64,000 nt of DNA from Meconema thalassinum (GCA_946902985.2 OX336388.2:120505894-120569893); one strand, 5' to 3'. Shown: positions 10,479 to 20,991, numbered from the stretch's first letter. Notes: generated by a model not told the origin, from the sequence alone. Program-made: numbers and translations.

Positions 10479-10788
10479 ATGGCGAGAATGAGATGGAGTT
10501 TGAAGCCTGGTGCACTCCCACACTATCTAGCCGGGTATATTGTCAAGCAACTAAGGAAAGGGATCAGCTGTGTGAAGTGTGCAACAACCCTTCAAAGTGA
10601 AAAGGCCGTCGGACACAACAGCTGCAACTTTCACTAATATAAAGGACTTTGGCACAATAAATGCCCTTACTTACCTAACTCAACCGTCTGACAGTGTCTT
10701 CAACATTCTTTTACAGGTCGAAGTAGTCGTTGAAATGGAATTATCTTCCCTTTCAAATTTGTGGGTTGATATATTTTATGAGTGTTAG
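10479..10788 (+). pseudogene. P-type transposase C-terminal remnant (tentative)
   Basis: The frame from 10479 reads PHYLAGYIVKQLRKGISCVK then CATTL, like the AGY/CxxC stretch near the C-terminus of THAP9/P-type transposases. A stop at 10635 and a change of frame precede a short Val/Glu-rich tail ending at 10788. That tail is duplicated in the following tandem repeat. Assignment rests on one motif plus the upstream THAP piece. Confidence 0.5.
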
Positions 10789-11598
10789 GACAGCATTGAT
10801 GAGATTGTTTTAGGGCCGTGATTTTTTGATGGTGTATGGAACATAAACTGGACCTTATTGGAAAACTCGTTTTTCATTTCATGAAGTGCGCTTTTTCTTT
10901 CGTACGAAAGAAATTAGGAAAGAGCAGTCAACTTCTAAGTCTGGAAAATCATCGCGTAAGCTGTCCAAAGCTTCGGACAACTGAGAGCTATAAGTTATAT
11001 GGGTGAGTTTGTCATTATACTGTATTATATTATATTTACTTTATTTGTGCAGTAGTGAATGGTCTGTAGCTTTACGATTTTCACACATTCAGTTACATTT
11101 TGACCCCCGTCAGAATGTTTTATTTCCTTATTATATGAACTCAACCGTCTGACAGAGTCTTCAACATTCTTTTACAGGTCGAAGTAGTCGTTGAAATGGA
11201 ATTATCTTCCCTTTCAAATTTGTGGGTTGATATATTTTATGAGTGTTAGGACAGCACTGATGAGATTGTTTTAGGGCCGTGATTTTTTGATGGTGTATGG
11301 AACATAAACTGGACCTTATTGGAAAACTCGTTTTTCATTTCATGAAGTGCGCTTTTTCTTTCGTACGAAGGAAATTAGGAAAGAGCAGTCAACTTCTAAG
11401 TCTGGAAAATCATCGCGTAAGCTGTCCAAAGCTTCGGACAACTGAGCGCTATAAGTTATATGGGTGAGTTTGTCATTATACTGTATTATATTATATTTAC
11501 TTTATTTGTGCAGTAGTGAATGGTCTGTAGCTTTACGATTTTCACACATTCAGTTACATTTTGACCCCCGTCAGAATGTTTTATTTCCTTATTATATG
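10677..11598. repeat. Tandem duplication, 2 x 461 bp
   Basis: 10677-11137 and 11138-11598 are head-to-tail copies. I count only about four differences by eye (for example GACAGTG/GACAGAG, AGCATTG/AGCACTG, GAGAGCT/GAGCGCT), so the duplication is recent relative to the decay of the element it sits in. Confidence 0.92.
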
Positions 11599-11827
11599 AA
11601 CCTATGACGCAATCTGATGTTTCATAATTAACACAACGGACGTTAGCGTTGTATATACTCAGTGCGGAGAATTTTATATTTGAATCATCTTGTCTAATAC
11701 AACGTAGTGTAAGCTGATAACATTCAGTTACTGAAAAGTAACATTCAACTGCTTGTATTGATACCGTCCTCACTCAGCGCTAGCCGACGCTAGAGCCACC
11801 TAGCGGCTGGACCATACAAACTCCACA

Positions 11828-11858
11828 AGTCGCGTCACTTTCTCTTCTATACGCTATG
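11828..11858 (-). repeat. Right terminal inverted repeat of the P relic
   Basis: The 31 bases begin, in reverse, with CATAGCGTATAGAA. They share the CATA.CG.ATAGAA pattern with the P-like terminal repeats at 21736-21766 and 23291-23321. Confidence 0.6.
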
Positions 11859-12425
11859 ATAGCGCATTAAAACACGTCAGTCAAACCATAGGAGACAATC
11901 ATTTCTCATCGCAACGACATAGCCTAACTACTCGCGGGCTCCACTCCGCGTCCGGTACTGGCTGTGCAGATCGCAGCTCAGCGAGAATTCCTACGTTTAT
12001 TGCCAGCAAGCATGAACTCTGCTTGTTGCGCATTCGTGAAAACCTTTCCGTTGTGCTGTTGGGACAACAGCCATGAACAGAACCAAGACTTCACAGCGAT
12101 TCCTCGCTCAAACACAGAGGGGCAGCACTGGTCAAACGAAATAAGAACGCGGCAGGTGGCTCCCTCTTGAGTATGCGGTAGCATTTAAGAGGGATTCGCT
12201 CAAAGCAAACGGGAGAAACTATTAGAGGTAGGCATCGGCTGTTCCCGCCAGAAGGTCTTTTAATCTCACAACTTAGGTCTACAGCCACATTTTCTTAATC
12301 GTTGCACTATAACAATTTGTTTCTAATTTATATATTTTGTAGGGGGTATGGGTTACAGCACTCGTCTCATTTTCTGCACCAGCCGCCACTGCCTAATTTC
12401 ACACTCCAAAGCACATACCTCTATA
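11859..12425. other. No recognisable gene
   Basis: Several short frames on both strands without any recognisable motif. Confidence 0.4.
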
Positions 12426-12510
12426 ACTACAGTCACCACAGAAACACAGGTTATCAAACAAACCCAACACACATACCCAAGTATATGGGGCTAGTACTTA
12501 AGATGTCACA
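12426..12510 (+). repeat. SINE family A tail fragment (diverged)
   Basis: ACTACAGTCACCACAGAAAC then GGTTATCA and a CCCAAGTATATGGGGCTA stretch correspond to the 3' body of SINE A (compare 58376-58445), with many substitutions. Confidence 0.5.
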
Positions 12511-12864
12511 AGTTCTTAAAGTGAATGGGAGTAGTATAGATTGTGATACACTTCACTTCATAATTCCCCTACACCAAAAATGGCAGCATCCATGATTTCA
12601 TGGACGACACATAAGGTTTAAATAACGTTTACATGTTTATTCTATGCTCCATTTCCAGGCTTTGTATAATTTCGTTACCAACGGTGCGGCGCTGCCGCCA
12701 GACCACTACTGGCACGGATGGGCGGCCACGCTGCACAAGTAGCGCTGCTTCGGCAGCGGAGTTCGAAATGTAGCCCGTCTAAATACATGTGGAGCGGTAG
12801 TGAGCTTCCGCAGGCGCGCCGACTTTGCATCGGCTTACGCTCCAAACACCAGAATTAAAATTTC

Positions 12865-15837
12865 TTAGCAGAGCAGTTTGTCCCAACAAAATTTCTGTTA
12901 AAATACAACACATCCACTTAACCTACCTGTTCGAGGGCCTCCTTCCAAACAGATTTTGCTCTATCCCAACGCTGGCCGGGCTTCGAAGCCACAGTTTTGT
13001 TGTAGTATTGCTTTGCCACAGACCACACCAGTTCTATAGCATTGAAAGTAGAGTGGTAAGGAGGAAGTCTCAGAACAATATGCCCTGCATTCTGCAGCAT
13101 CTCGTCGACAACATACCTGGTAAAAATAATGTTGTTTCATTACTGTACTCTGATTTTTTGGGGGGTTAACAATAAGAAATCTTGTATAGTGCTAAAATAC
13201 CTCTTCAGATGATTTCGATTCATACTGCACAATGTTTGGAGTTCAACCTTCGTCGCCTTTTCTGGAGGTACAAAACCATTCTGTCGCAGCCATGACTGAT
13301 ATAAAAAAATAAAAACATACTGAGTATCAGTCAGTACAATTAATAAACTACATAAATAATCATAAGCAATAACATTACCACGGAGGAAACTGCATGCTGT
13401 ATTCATTGACAAAAAAAAAAAGATTTTGACACCCTTAACAGACAAATTATCATCGACAAACTAGAGAAATTGGTAGGCGAGTTTAGTTACTTAGCTAGAT
13501 TCATCAGAAGAAGATTAGCTTATGGGAGGATTTCCACCTGTGTGATGCAATGACTAACCGTGCAAGGACGCTTGGTGGTTATCAGTTGAGGCACGTTATG
13601 ATTCGAATATCGGTGCATGGTTTTCACCACCGTATATGTAGGACGATGAAAATTCGCGAACCACGTCCTGAGTATAGGTGCACAAAAATGTGACAGCCCA
13701 CGTGAACGATATCACGTACTATCATGTAAACTGAGGGTAGAAAACCTCAGAAAAGTTTGTACTAATGATGGATCGTAAGTACCACGTTCATGCACATTGT
13801 GCGCAATAAAGTATTTATTATTATAAATACGGTAATCACCAATAGTTGATCTTTCCTCCACTTGGTAGATGGTTGTTGCTCCACAACTTTGCTATGATAT
13901 GAAGCATTGTCCATCACAATGATACAATCTCCAATGGTTCTGAGGCCAACAATCAACTTCTTTTCCACCCATTGCTGAAATGTATCGGAATTCATTGCTC
14001 CATGGTAATCTTGATCTCGCTTCAAGTCTGAAGCAGATATTAAATCAGCACCTGGAAATTTAAAAGAAATGGTAATTTGACAGTGCAAAACTTAAATTAT
14101 TCTTAAAATTATTTATGAATTGCATTGAAGGAACATATTTCTTTTGATATTAAAACCATAAATGGATCACCATACTAAATGAAATAATAATTTACCAGGT
14201 ACAAATCCCTCCTTTGTTCCAGCATGAACAATTACCAGTCTACCTCCTTCTGAAACAGGTCTACGGAGCACTCCTCTGACATCTCCACTCTTTCCTGGCT
14301 TGTTCCACGAGTAAGTGGGAGATCCTGAAATAATAATTCACAATAAGTAAATGTAACAGCGAACAAGGTGTATTAAAATATATTATTATATACGCATATA
14401 TCTTCATGAGTAGGCTATAAATCTTATTTCCTGTTTCTCATCGAGTAATGTAGAGCCTCACCATTCATAAATATCCATGTTTCATCCAAGAAAACAACAG
14501 GCTTAGGGTGATCACTCTGCAAGTTCCTAACATACTCTCTGACAAAGCACGTCCTCTTATAGCGAATGATATCGCTCTCTCGAATGTGAGCAAAGCTATC
14601 CCCTTTGCTCCAAACGAATTCCATGTCCCTCAATATCCTTCTGACTGAACGTAACGATCCTTCAAAAAAATAAGTCTCGTAATTTTCCTTCAGATGGTCG
14701 AAAACGTTTGAAGCACTCACTGCTTCTCCTACGAGATAAAGAAAATACTGTAGTACAAATTAAAAGAAGCACTCAACGAAGCTTACAACATATGTACATA
14801 ATAAGCCTATTAGATAAGTAGAAGTAGTAGTAGGCCTACAATATCCTTACCTCGATCTAATTTGGAATATATGAACCTTGCAATGGCATCCTTAGCAAAA
14901 TCATCTACTCCAGTTGCAATAAACCTACGCTTTCGATGTTTGCCTGGTGTGACAAGGAGCTCCCCTTTCCTAGACCGTAATATAACCTTCTGGACAGCAG
15001 AAAATCCATGCTGTAATAACATAAGTACCATAGATTAAAATTTCACAAATATGACTAGGTCCTTCAGCGAATAAAAGGTCCCAGAATAATGACTTAAAAA
15101 TAGCACACTTAGAAGTCTACAATAAGATACATCAATCAATTCCTATGCTGAATGACAATAGTGGGAGGCTAATAATAATAATATCGTATGGCCTCGGGTG
15201 CCTGGTGCAAGCTTTGCTATTTGACACCCAGAGGGTAGCTTGCGTGTCGAATTTTGTAGTTCCTTGACTATGAAAGTCAAGGAGGTTAGATGTTAGATAT
15301 CCAATCTCCTTGAACGCAATAGCGCTTTCTAGTAGAGAAATGAGGAACTTTGTGCAGGCGGAGAATCCCGAGATTAATTTTGCCATTATGAACTCGGCCT
15401 ACTGAATTCAAATGGGTTCTTTGACATGCCAACATCGTATAACATGCGTATCGTATTTTTGCCGCCTTTCAAAAATCACTTACCACGGTCAGGGGCGAAC
15501 CTGCAATCTTGGGGTTAGTAGACCGACACGCTATCCACTCACCCACCGTGGGAGGCTAATGTAAGCGTACATTGCATAAGGCTATGATGTTGTTGTGTTT
15601 ATGTTAGGTTATGTTAGGATACTAAGAAATTAACAAAATACTTACTCCCACCAGACCAGCAATTCTTACAATTATTTCCGTATCAGTACTCTTAATTGCT
15701 TTTTGGTCATCTTCCTTCTTAAAGCAGTTGTACATATTTACTATCGCCAATAGCAGTGAACGCTGTAAGGCGTAGGGCCTTGCAGGCCTAGTCTTTTTCC
15801 GTGGCGTTTGTAACTGTTTCTGGCCTCTTTTAGGCAT
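12865..15837 (-). CDS. Eight-exon IS630-Tc1-mariner-type (DD82E) transposase or domesticated derivative
   Basis: I assembled eight exons on the minus strand: 15837-15646, 15010-14851, 14728-14462, 14324-14196, 14051-13840, 13295-13201, 13116-12927 and 12894-12865. All seven introns are GT-AG, the phases match at every junction and the 424-codon reading frame has no internal stop. The N-terminus is basic (MPKRGQKQ), followed by a helix-turn-helix-like stretch across intron 1. Catalytic candidates are D199 in VVFLDETWI, D297 in IVMDNASYHS and E380 in FNAIELVWS. Exactly 82 residues separate D297 and E380, the spacing I recall for DD82E (Sailor) transposases. ATG 15837 is the first in frame. A possible 5' UTR exon ends at 16016 with a GTAGGT donor and rejoins at 15848. 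Terminal inverted repeats were not found. So it may be a host-domesticated gene or a young intron-bearing transposon; the sequence alone does not decide. Confidence 0.82.
15174..15547 (-). repeat. SINE family B inside intron 1
   Basis: A 374-bp copy of the SINE at 3801-4167, head near 15545, AAT-rich tail at 15174. The 13-base GTGGGAGGCTAAT at 15161-15173 and 15548-15560 is a perfect target-site duplication. It lies wholly within the first coding intron (15645-15011) and disturbs no splice site. Confidence 0.9.
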
Positions 15838-16015
15838 TTTGACGAAATCTAAATAACAATAACAATAATAATTTAGGCAAAAATAAAGATTACGAACATT
15901 AGGCCTATATAGGAAAGTTCCGACGACTGCAAATGTAAACATACATATTATATAATCTATAAGTCTAAAATAATCATAATAACTGTTCTAATTGACGTAT
16001 TTTTGTAGCACCTAC

Positions 16016-16346
16016 CTGGTACAGCTGCTCTAGACGTAATATTCCAAAGAAAAATGATGATTTATCCAATTAATTGAACAGACACGTGCGTGTGGTGATA
16101 TTAGATCGAGAATGTTGGTCACACTCGTTACAACATTTCCCGCGTCTACGTGTTTCAAAACTGTTTCAACTGTACGGGAAAAAATTTACTCGTATTGTAG
16201 CATTTGTAGATGGCGAGATTTTAAGCAGGGTTGGCGACAATGTGCTCGCACCTGAAAACAACGTAACTTCAAGAAATGCAACCAGAAACCAACATTTACG
16301 TAGGCATAGGGGACGGCTGGTATTGTTGCCTACCCTGTTTTGATCT
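16016..16346. other. Likely 5' flank of the DD82E gene
   Basis: Sequence between the putative 5' UTR exon and the Copia insertion. No motif that I would call a promoter. The Copia element now separates it from anything further upstream. Confidence 0.35.
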
Positions 16347-16548
16347 TGTTAGTTTTAATGTAAAACTTTATTTATCAAGTGAGAAATACAATACAAAATA
16401 CAAATCATCTTTTGAGATGCTTGTCACATGTCACGCGAACACGCACAGACTTTGCACTGACTCGTCTTTTTTTTTTTTCTCTTCTTTATTGTACATGTCT
16501 ATTTCACCAGGTGGCGCTACTGTGCTATTTTTCTTTCAAATATTAACA
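16347..16548 (-). repeat. Copia 3' LTR
   Basis: 202 bp, TG...CA ends. Identical by eye to the other LTR except for a T-run of 12 versus 10 bases. Just inside (16549-16562) the minus strand reads TTTGGAGGAAGTG, a plausible polypurine tract for plus-strand priming. Confidence 0.95.
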
Positions 16549-16616
16549 CTTCCTCCAAAGAAAAATCAAATACAAAAAAAAATAAACAAGTTGAACTATT
16601 GAACACTTTTCAGCCT

Positions 16617-19600
16617 CTAAGATGTCATCTTCTGCACGCCAATCCTCTCACGCAGCATCTCGAATCTGACCCTCTCCAGAGGTTTAGTTAGAAGATCAGC
16701 TAATTGATTGGTCCCGTCGATGTGCTCCAGCTCAAGGTCTCCGTCCAAAAATCTTTCCCTCACATAGAAATGACGTACCTCAATATGCTTCGATTTTCGA
16801 TGGTACTCCGGATTTTTAGCCAATTTAACTGCACCAGCATTGTCGATGTAAAGCGTTGGAGGTTTGTCAGCAGTTCCCAGTAATTCAGAAAACAGTCTTT
16901 TCAGCCAAATCAACTCCTTTGCTCCTTCACTTGCAGACACAATTTCAGCTTCAGTTGTCGATGTTGACACAGACTTCTGTAACTGACTTCTCCACGATAC
17001 AGCTCCATGATTGTAGATCGAAATGACACCCGTCGTTGAACGTCTCGTCCTCTTGTCACCGGCGTAGTCAGCATCACTGTAGACCTTCAAAACGTCCTCT
17101 TTCCTATAGACGATTCCATGGTTCACTGTGCTCTTTAAATATCGAAATATCCGTTTCACTTGACTCCAGTCTTGAACTGTAGGATTCTCCATGGCTCGAG
17201 CAGCTTTGTTGACCGCGAATGCGATATCTGGACGAGTAGCAGTAGTCAGGTACATCAAGGATCCCACCGCCTCACGATAAGGAACCCTGGCCGAAACCTT
17301 TTCTCCGTCTTCACTTTCTTCGCGTCCAACTGGGGTAGACACTCCATTTGACTCGGCCATCCCAAATTTTTCTAGGATTTTCCTCGTGTAATCCTCTTGA
17401 CTGATTGCAATTGATCCATCATGGTTTTCTTGTATCTTCATGCCCAGGAAATTGTTGAGAGATCCTCTGGTCGTGTGAAATTCCTGCTGAAGTTTTTCCA
17501 TGAACTGCTCGATGTCTTCTTCATTGCCAATTACCAGACCATCATCCACAAAGATTACAACAGCCAACCACTTTCCATTTTTGTTGCTGTAAAAGAGACA
17601 AGGATCAGCTTTGCTGTTTTTGAATCCAGCTTTCTCCATGAATTTCTTGAAACGCTTGTTCCAGCAGCGTGGAGCCTGTTTTAAACCATATAAGCTTCTC
17701 TTTAGATGACACACTCGGCCAGTACCGTCCTGATGACCTTCTGGCTGTTCCATGAACACATCTTCTTCAAGCTCGCCGTTCAAGAAGGCCGTCTTGACAT
17801 CAAATTGACCAAGTTTCATCTCCTTTTCAACAGCTACTGCCAACAGAGCTCGAATGGTATCATACCGTGCAACAGGGCTGAATGTTTCTTCATAATCGAT
17901 TCCTTGCTGTTGCGCATAGCCTTTGGCTACCAATCGTGCCTTGAAGCGAACTTCTCCACTGTCCGTTGTCTTCTGTCGAAGAACCCACCGATTTTTCAGG
18001 ACCCGTGTACCATTTGGACGCTCAACCAATTTCCAGGTATCATTTTCCTTTAAGGACTCCAATTCTTCATTAATTGCTTTCAGCCACTGATTTTTATCAC
18101 TAGACTGCAGCACTTCAGAGTATGAGTCAGGATTCTTTTCAGCGATAGATGGTCCAGCCATGTACATGTAATTTCCACTGATCATCCACGATGGCTTCTT
18201 ACTTTCACGTTTGCTTTTCCTTCTTTCTTCAGTCTCTCCTTCTTCCTCATCTTCGCTTCCTCCGGAACTGGATGCCGAAGCAAAATCTTCAATTTCGCTT
18301 AAGTTCTCATCTGACTCTGACCTCCTCTGTAGGCCTACATCAGACGATGAATTAGACTGATTCCTCTCCACACGTTCTTCAAGCGTGACTTCAACCTTTC
18401 CGGCGTTGGCGCGCAGATTGCAGACAACTTCAGGTTTGAATTTCACATCATGGCTTAGAACAACCTTTCCCTGAGTTGGAATCCAGACTCTAAATCCATC
18501 CCTGTCGTTCACGTACCCAACCAGATGTCCAAAAACAGCTTTGTCGTCGAACTTTGAGCGAAAATTCTTGTCGATATGCACGTAGCATTCTGTTCCGAAG
18601 ATCTTCAGATGACTGAAACTTCCCACTGGTCGTCCATACCACAATTCATAGGGAGATTTGTTTTCAATCGATGACTTCCCAGTGCGATTCAGGAGGTACA
18701 CCGCAGTGTTGCAGGCTTCAGCCCAAAGTTTTTTCGTTAACTTGCTGGGATTCAGCATAGATTTTGCGCACTCCACAATCGTCCGATTTTCACGTTCCGC
18801 AACTCCGTTTTGTTGTGGTGTGTATGGCGTAGTAATGCTTTGTTCTATGCCTCTGCTTGCTAGTAGTTCAGAAACCTTCTTGTTATCAAATTCTTTTCCT
18901 CCATCACACCTGAACAGCTTCACGACGTGTCCATTTGTTTTGGCTTCATTCAGGAACTGTTCCAGAACGGTGTACACTTCACTTTTGTGCTTTAAAAAGA
19001 AAACTCGTCGAAACTTGCTGAAATCATCCTTGAAACATACGTAGTAGCGTGCCTTTCCAAGAGATTCAGTAGACATTGGTCCATTCACATCGGCGTGGAT
19101 TTGTTCACCGGTGGCTGTTGGTCGAATCATTCGTGTCTTGAATGGCAGTCGATGCATTTTTCCCAGTGCACATCCATCGCAGAAATCCTCTTTACACATG
19201 TCTACATTGATGTTCATCTGCTTCAGTACATTCTTGACATGCGCTTTGTGTTGATGACCAAATCGTTCATGGTAGATCTGCAGTTTGTCCGACGATGTAG
19301 CTAAATTCACTTGAATGGGTTGCGCCGGTTTCACGACGCGCATGTCAAGTACATACAGACCATGAATCACACGTCCAGTCATCATCGCCTTTCCAGTAAC
19401 CTTGTCTTCAATTCTAACAGTTAGGTCGTCAAGTCTTGCACAAAAACCTTTCCTTGCAGCAGCTTTCACAGAAAACAGATGAGCCATTGCATCGGGAACA
19501 TACAAAACTTCAGTCATCTCAGCACTTAACCAAGCGTTGTTCAGCCGCACTTGAATGTTTACAGTTCCTTTGCCGTGAGCTAGCATGCTCACACCTCGTT

Positions 19601-20663
19601 TTCCTAGCAAAATCTTCTCTGGAGCAGCAAACCTGACGTATGTTGTAAAATACTGTTTGTTCTCGGTGATGTGATTTGTGGCGCCACTGTCGCAGTACCA
19701 CTCGTCGGCTTGAACAAAGTCGCCGTCTAACGCACTCATCGCATGTGTCAGAAACGAAGCATTGTTCTCCTTATTTTTGTTTCTAGTGTCACCCTCTTTC
19801 TTCTTCACTGGACATTCACTTGCCCAATGGCCCAATTCCTTACATTTGAAACATGGAAACTTCTGCTTTACTCGTTGAACATTTTTCTTCGACTTGTCAT
19901 CAGCACTGCCTTTGCCACTGCCATACTGGGAATGCTTCTTGGGAGCACTACGTACCACAAACGCAGTCGATTCCACGTTTCCTTGTTCACGCAGTTCAAT
20001 CGTGCACAATTTTTCAATCAACAAGTTCACAGTTTGATTTTCCGTCGGAATCGTGTCCCACACATCCTTGAAATTATCATATTCTTTTCCCAGCGTGGAT
20101 AAAATTCGACCGTTCAAAATCCTTTCAGATAACGTGTTTTCGTTGTGCTTTTGTAGTTCGTCGTTCAGATCCTGATAAAGCTTCTGTAACTTCGCGACAT
20201 GGGTGCTGATGTCCTCTTTGTCGTCACGTGTCACTCGGAAGAATGACTCGATCAACATGTTCAGTCGCTGCGTACTGCTTCGTTCGAACCGTGCGCTCAA
20301 TTTTGTCCAAATTTCACTGGCATTGGTGCACGTCAACACGAGCTCGGCAACAGATTTTCCTAGCGCACCTGCTAGCAAACTGGCCGCTTTCGCGTCTTCT
20401 TTCAACCACTGCTTATATGCCGCTTTTTGTTGCGCAGTTGCATCTGCCGGCAACACAGGACACTTTTTCGAACCATCAACAATATTTTCCAGTTCATACG
20501 ACCGCAAAACCATCAACACATGCCATTTCCACTTTGCCCAGTCTTCAGGTCCTTCAAGTTTATCCACTTGAACTTTGTAGTCACTGCCGGCTGCCATTTT
20601 GAGGTTATCCTTACTCACAAAAAATACAGCACGTGTTCCACAGGCGCTCAGCTTCGGATCCAC
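16617..20663 (-). CDS. Copia Gag-Pol polyprotein, intact
   Basis: 1348 codons without a stop. The first ATG is at 20663; a second at 20597 (MAAGSDYK) looks more like the usual Copia start, so the first 22 residues are uncertain. Domains in order: capsid-type Gag (about 30-230), CCHC knuckle CFKCKELGHWASEC (271-284), aspartic protease CDSGATNH (D325), integrase HHCC zinc site (H465, H470, C495, C498), integrase core D525, D587, E623 with the Copia D35E spacing, reverse transcriptase with FVDD at 1038-1041, and RNase H with D1197, E1238 and D1274, closing with the conserved ADLLTKPL near 1322. The polyprotein would assemble virus-like particles, copy the element's RNA and integrate the cDNA. 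All catalytic residues I looked for are present. FVDD replaces the commoner YVDD and is tolerated in the family. Confidence 0.97.
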   Translation of the reverse strand: MDPKLSACGTRAVFFVSKDNLKMAAGSDYKVQVDKLEGPEDWAKWKWHVLMVLRSYELENIVDGSKKCPVLPADATAQQKAAYKQWLKEDAKAASLLAGALGKSVAELVLTCTNASEIWTKLSARFERSSTQRLNMLIESFFRVTRDDKEDISTHVAKLQKLYQDLNDELQKHNENTLSERILNGRILSTLGKEYDNFKDVWDTIPTENQTVNLLIEKLCTIELREQGNVESTAFVVRSAPKKHSQYGSGKGSADDKSKKNVQRVKQKFPCFKCKELGHWASECPVKKKEGDTRNKNKENNASFLTHAMSALDGDFVQADEWYCDSGATNHITENKQYFTTYVRFAAPEKILLGKRGVSMLAHGKGTVNIQVRLNNAWLSAEMTEVLYVPDAMAHLFSVKAAARKGFCARLDDLTVRIEDKVTGKAMMTGRVIHGLYVLDMRVVKPAQPIQVNLATSSDKLQIYHERFGHQHKAHVKNVLKQMNINVDMCKEDFCDGCALGKMHRLPFKTRMIRPTATGEQIHADVNGPMSTESLGKARYYVCFKDDFSKFRRVFFLKHKSEVYTVLEQFLNEAKTNGHVVKLFRCDGGKEFDNKKVSELLASRGIEQSITTPYTPQQNGVAERENRTIVECAKSMLNPSKLTKKLWAEACNTAVYLLNRTGKSSIENKSPYELWYGRPVGSFSHLKIFGTECYVHIDKNFRSKFDDKAVFGHLVGYVNDRDGFRVWIPTQGKVVLSHDVKFKPEVVCNLRANAGKVEVTLEERVERNQSNSSSDVGLQRRSESDENLSEIEDFASASSSGGSEDEEEGETEERRKSKRESKKPSWMISGNYMYMAGPSIAEKNPDSYSEVLQSSDKNQWLKAINEELESLKENDTWKLVERPNGTRVLKNRWVLRQKTTDSGEVRFKARLVAKGYAQQQGIDYEETFSPVARYDTIRALLAVAVEKEMKLGQFDVKTAFLNGELEEDVFMEQPEGHQDGTGRVCHLKRSLYGLKQAPRCWNKRFKKFMEKAGFKNSKADPCLFYSNKNGKWLAVVIFVDDGLVIGNEEDIEQFMEKLQQEFHTTRGSLNNFLGMKIQENHDGSIAISQEDYTRKILEKFGMAESNGVSTPVGREESEDGEKVSARVPYREAVGSLMYLTTATRPDIAFAVNKAARAMENPTVQDWSQVKRIFRYLKSTVNHGIVYRKEDVLKVYSDADYAGDKRTRRSTTGVISIYNHGAVSWRSQLQKSVSTSTTEAEIVSASEGAKELIWLKRLFSELLGTADKPPTLYIDNAGAVKLAKNPEYHRKSKHIEVRHFYVRERFLDGDLELEHIDGTNQLADLLTKPLERVRFEMLRERIGVQKMTS

Positions 20664-20690
20664 TCACGAGATAATACCATTTACACGTGG

Positions 20691-20705
20691 CCTGGGTCCA
20701 TAACC
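20691..20705 (-). promoter_or_regulatory. Copia primer-binding site, internal initiator tRNA-Met type
   Basis: Directly inside the 5' LTR the minus strand reads GGTTATGGACCCAGG. That is complementary, with one G-U-compatible change, to the anticodon stem-loop region of initiator tRNA-Met (CTGGGCCCATAACC). Copia of Drosophila is known to prime from a half-molecule of this tRNA rather than its 3' end, and this site fits the same habit. Confidence 0.75.
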
Positions 20706-20905
20706 TGTTAGTTTTAATGTAAAACTTTATTTATCAAGTGAGAAATACAATACAAAATACAAATCATCTTTTGAGATGCTTGTCACATGTCACGCGAACA
20801 CGCACAGACTTTGCACTGACTCGTCTTTTTTTTTTCTCTTCTTTATTGTACATGTCTATTTCACCAGGTGGCGCTACTGTGCTATTTTTCTTTCAAATAT
20901 TAACA
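20706..20905 (-). repeat. Copia 5' LTR
   Basis: 200 bp; see the 3' LTR entry. It should hold the promoter and transcription start for the minus-strand transcript; I do not see an unambiguous TATA box. Confidence 0.95.
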
Positions 20906-20991
20906 GATCTAGTAACTTACTTTAGCTGTCCCGGACTAATATGCGTATCGTTTTCTACACCCAATAACGAATCATAACTACACTGAAGTAA

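Larger units (their letters stand above)
10239..11858 (+). mobile_element. P-element relic, internally deleted
   Basis: A THAP-domain remnant (10242-10411) is followed almost directly by a piece resembling the transposase C-terminus (10479-10788), so the catalytic middle is missing. The 31 bases at 11828-11858 read in reverse as CATAGCGTATAGAAGAGAAA GTGACGCGACT, resembling in about 23 of 31 positions the terminal repeat of the P-like element at 21736-23321. The left terminal repeat was not found, so the left boundary is approximate. Confidence 0.65.
16347..20905 (-). mobile_element. Full-length Copia (Ty1/copia) LTR retrotransposon
   Basis: 4559 bp flanked by the 5-bp target duplication GATCT (16342-16346 and 20906-20910). 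The LTRs start TGTTAG and end TTAACA, and the single long gag-pol frame is uninterrupted. The minus-strand order is 5' LTR (20706-20905), primer site, gag-pol, purine tract, 3' LTR (16347-16548). It landed next to a CR1/Jockey-like LINE tail on its right. Completeness and LTR identity indicate a recent, possibly still mobile copy. Confidence 0.97.

Noticed and set aside
12180..16346. Terminal inverted repeats for the DD82E gene
   Set aside because: I compared the flanks by eye (for example GGTAGGCA near 12228 and 16325) but found only short chance matches.
17160..20711. Many plus-strand open frames across the Copia element
   Set aside because: They are antisense shadows of the minus-strand gag-pol gene.
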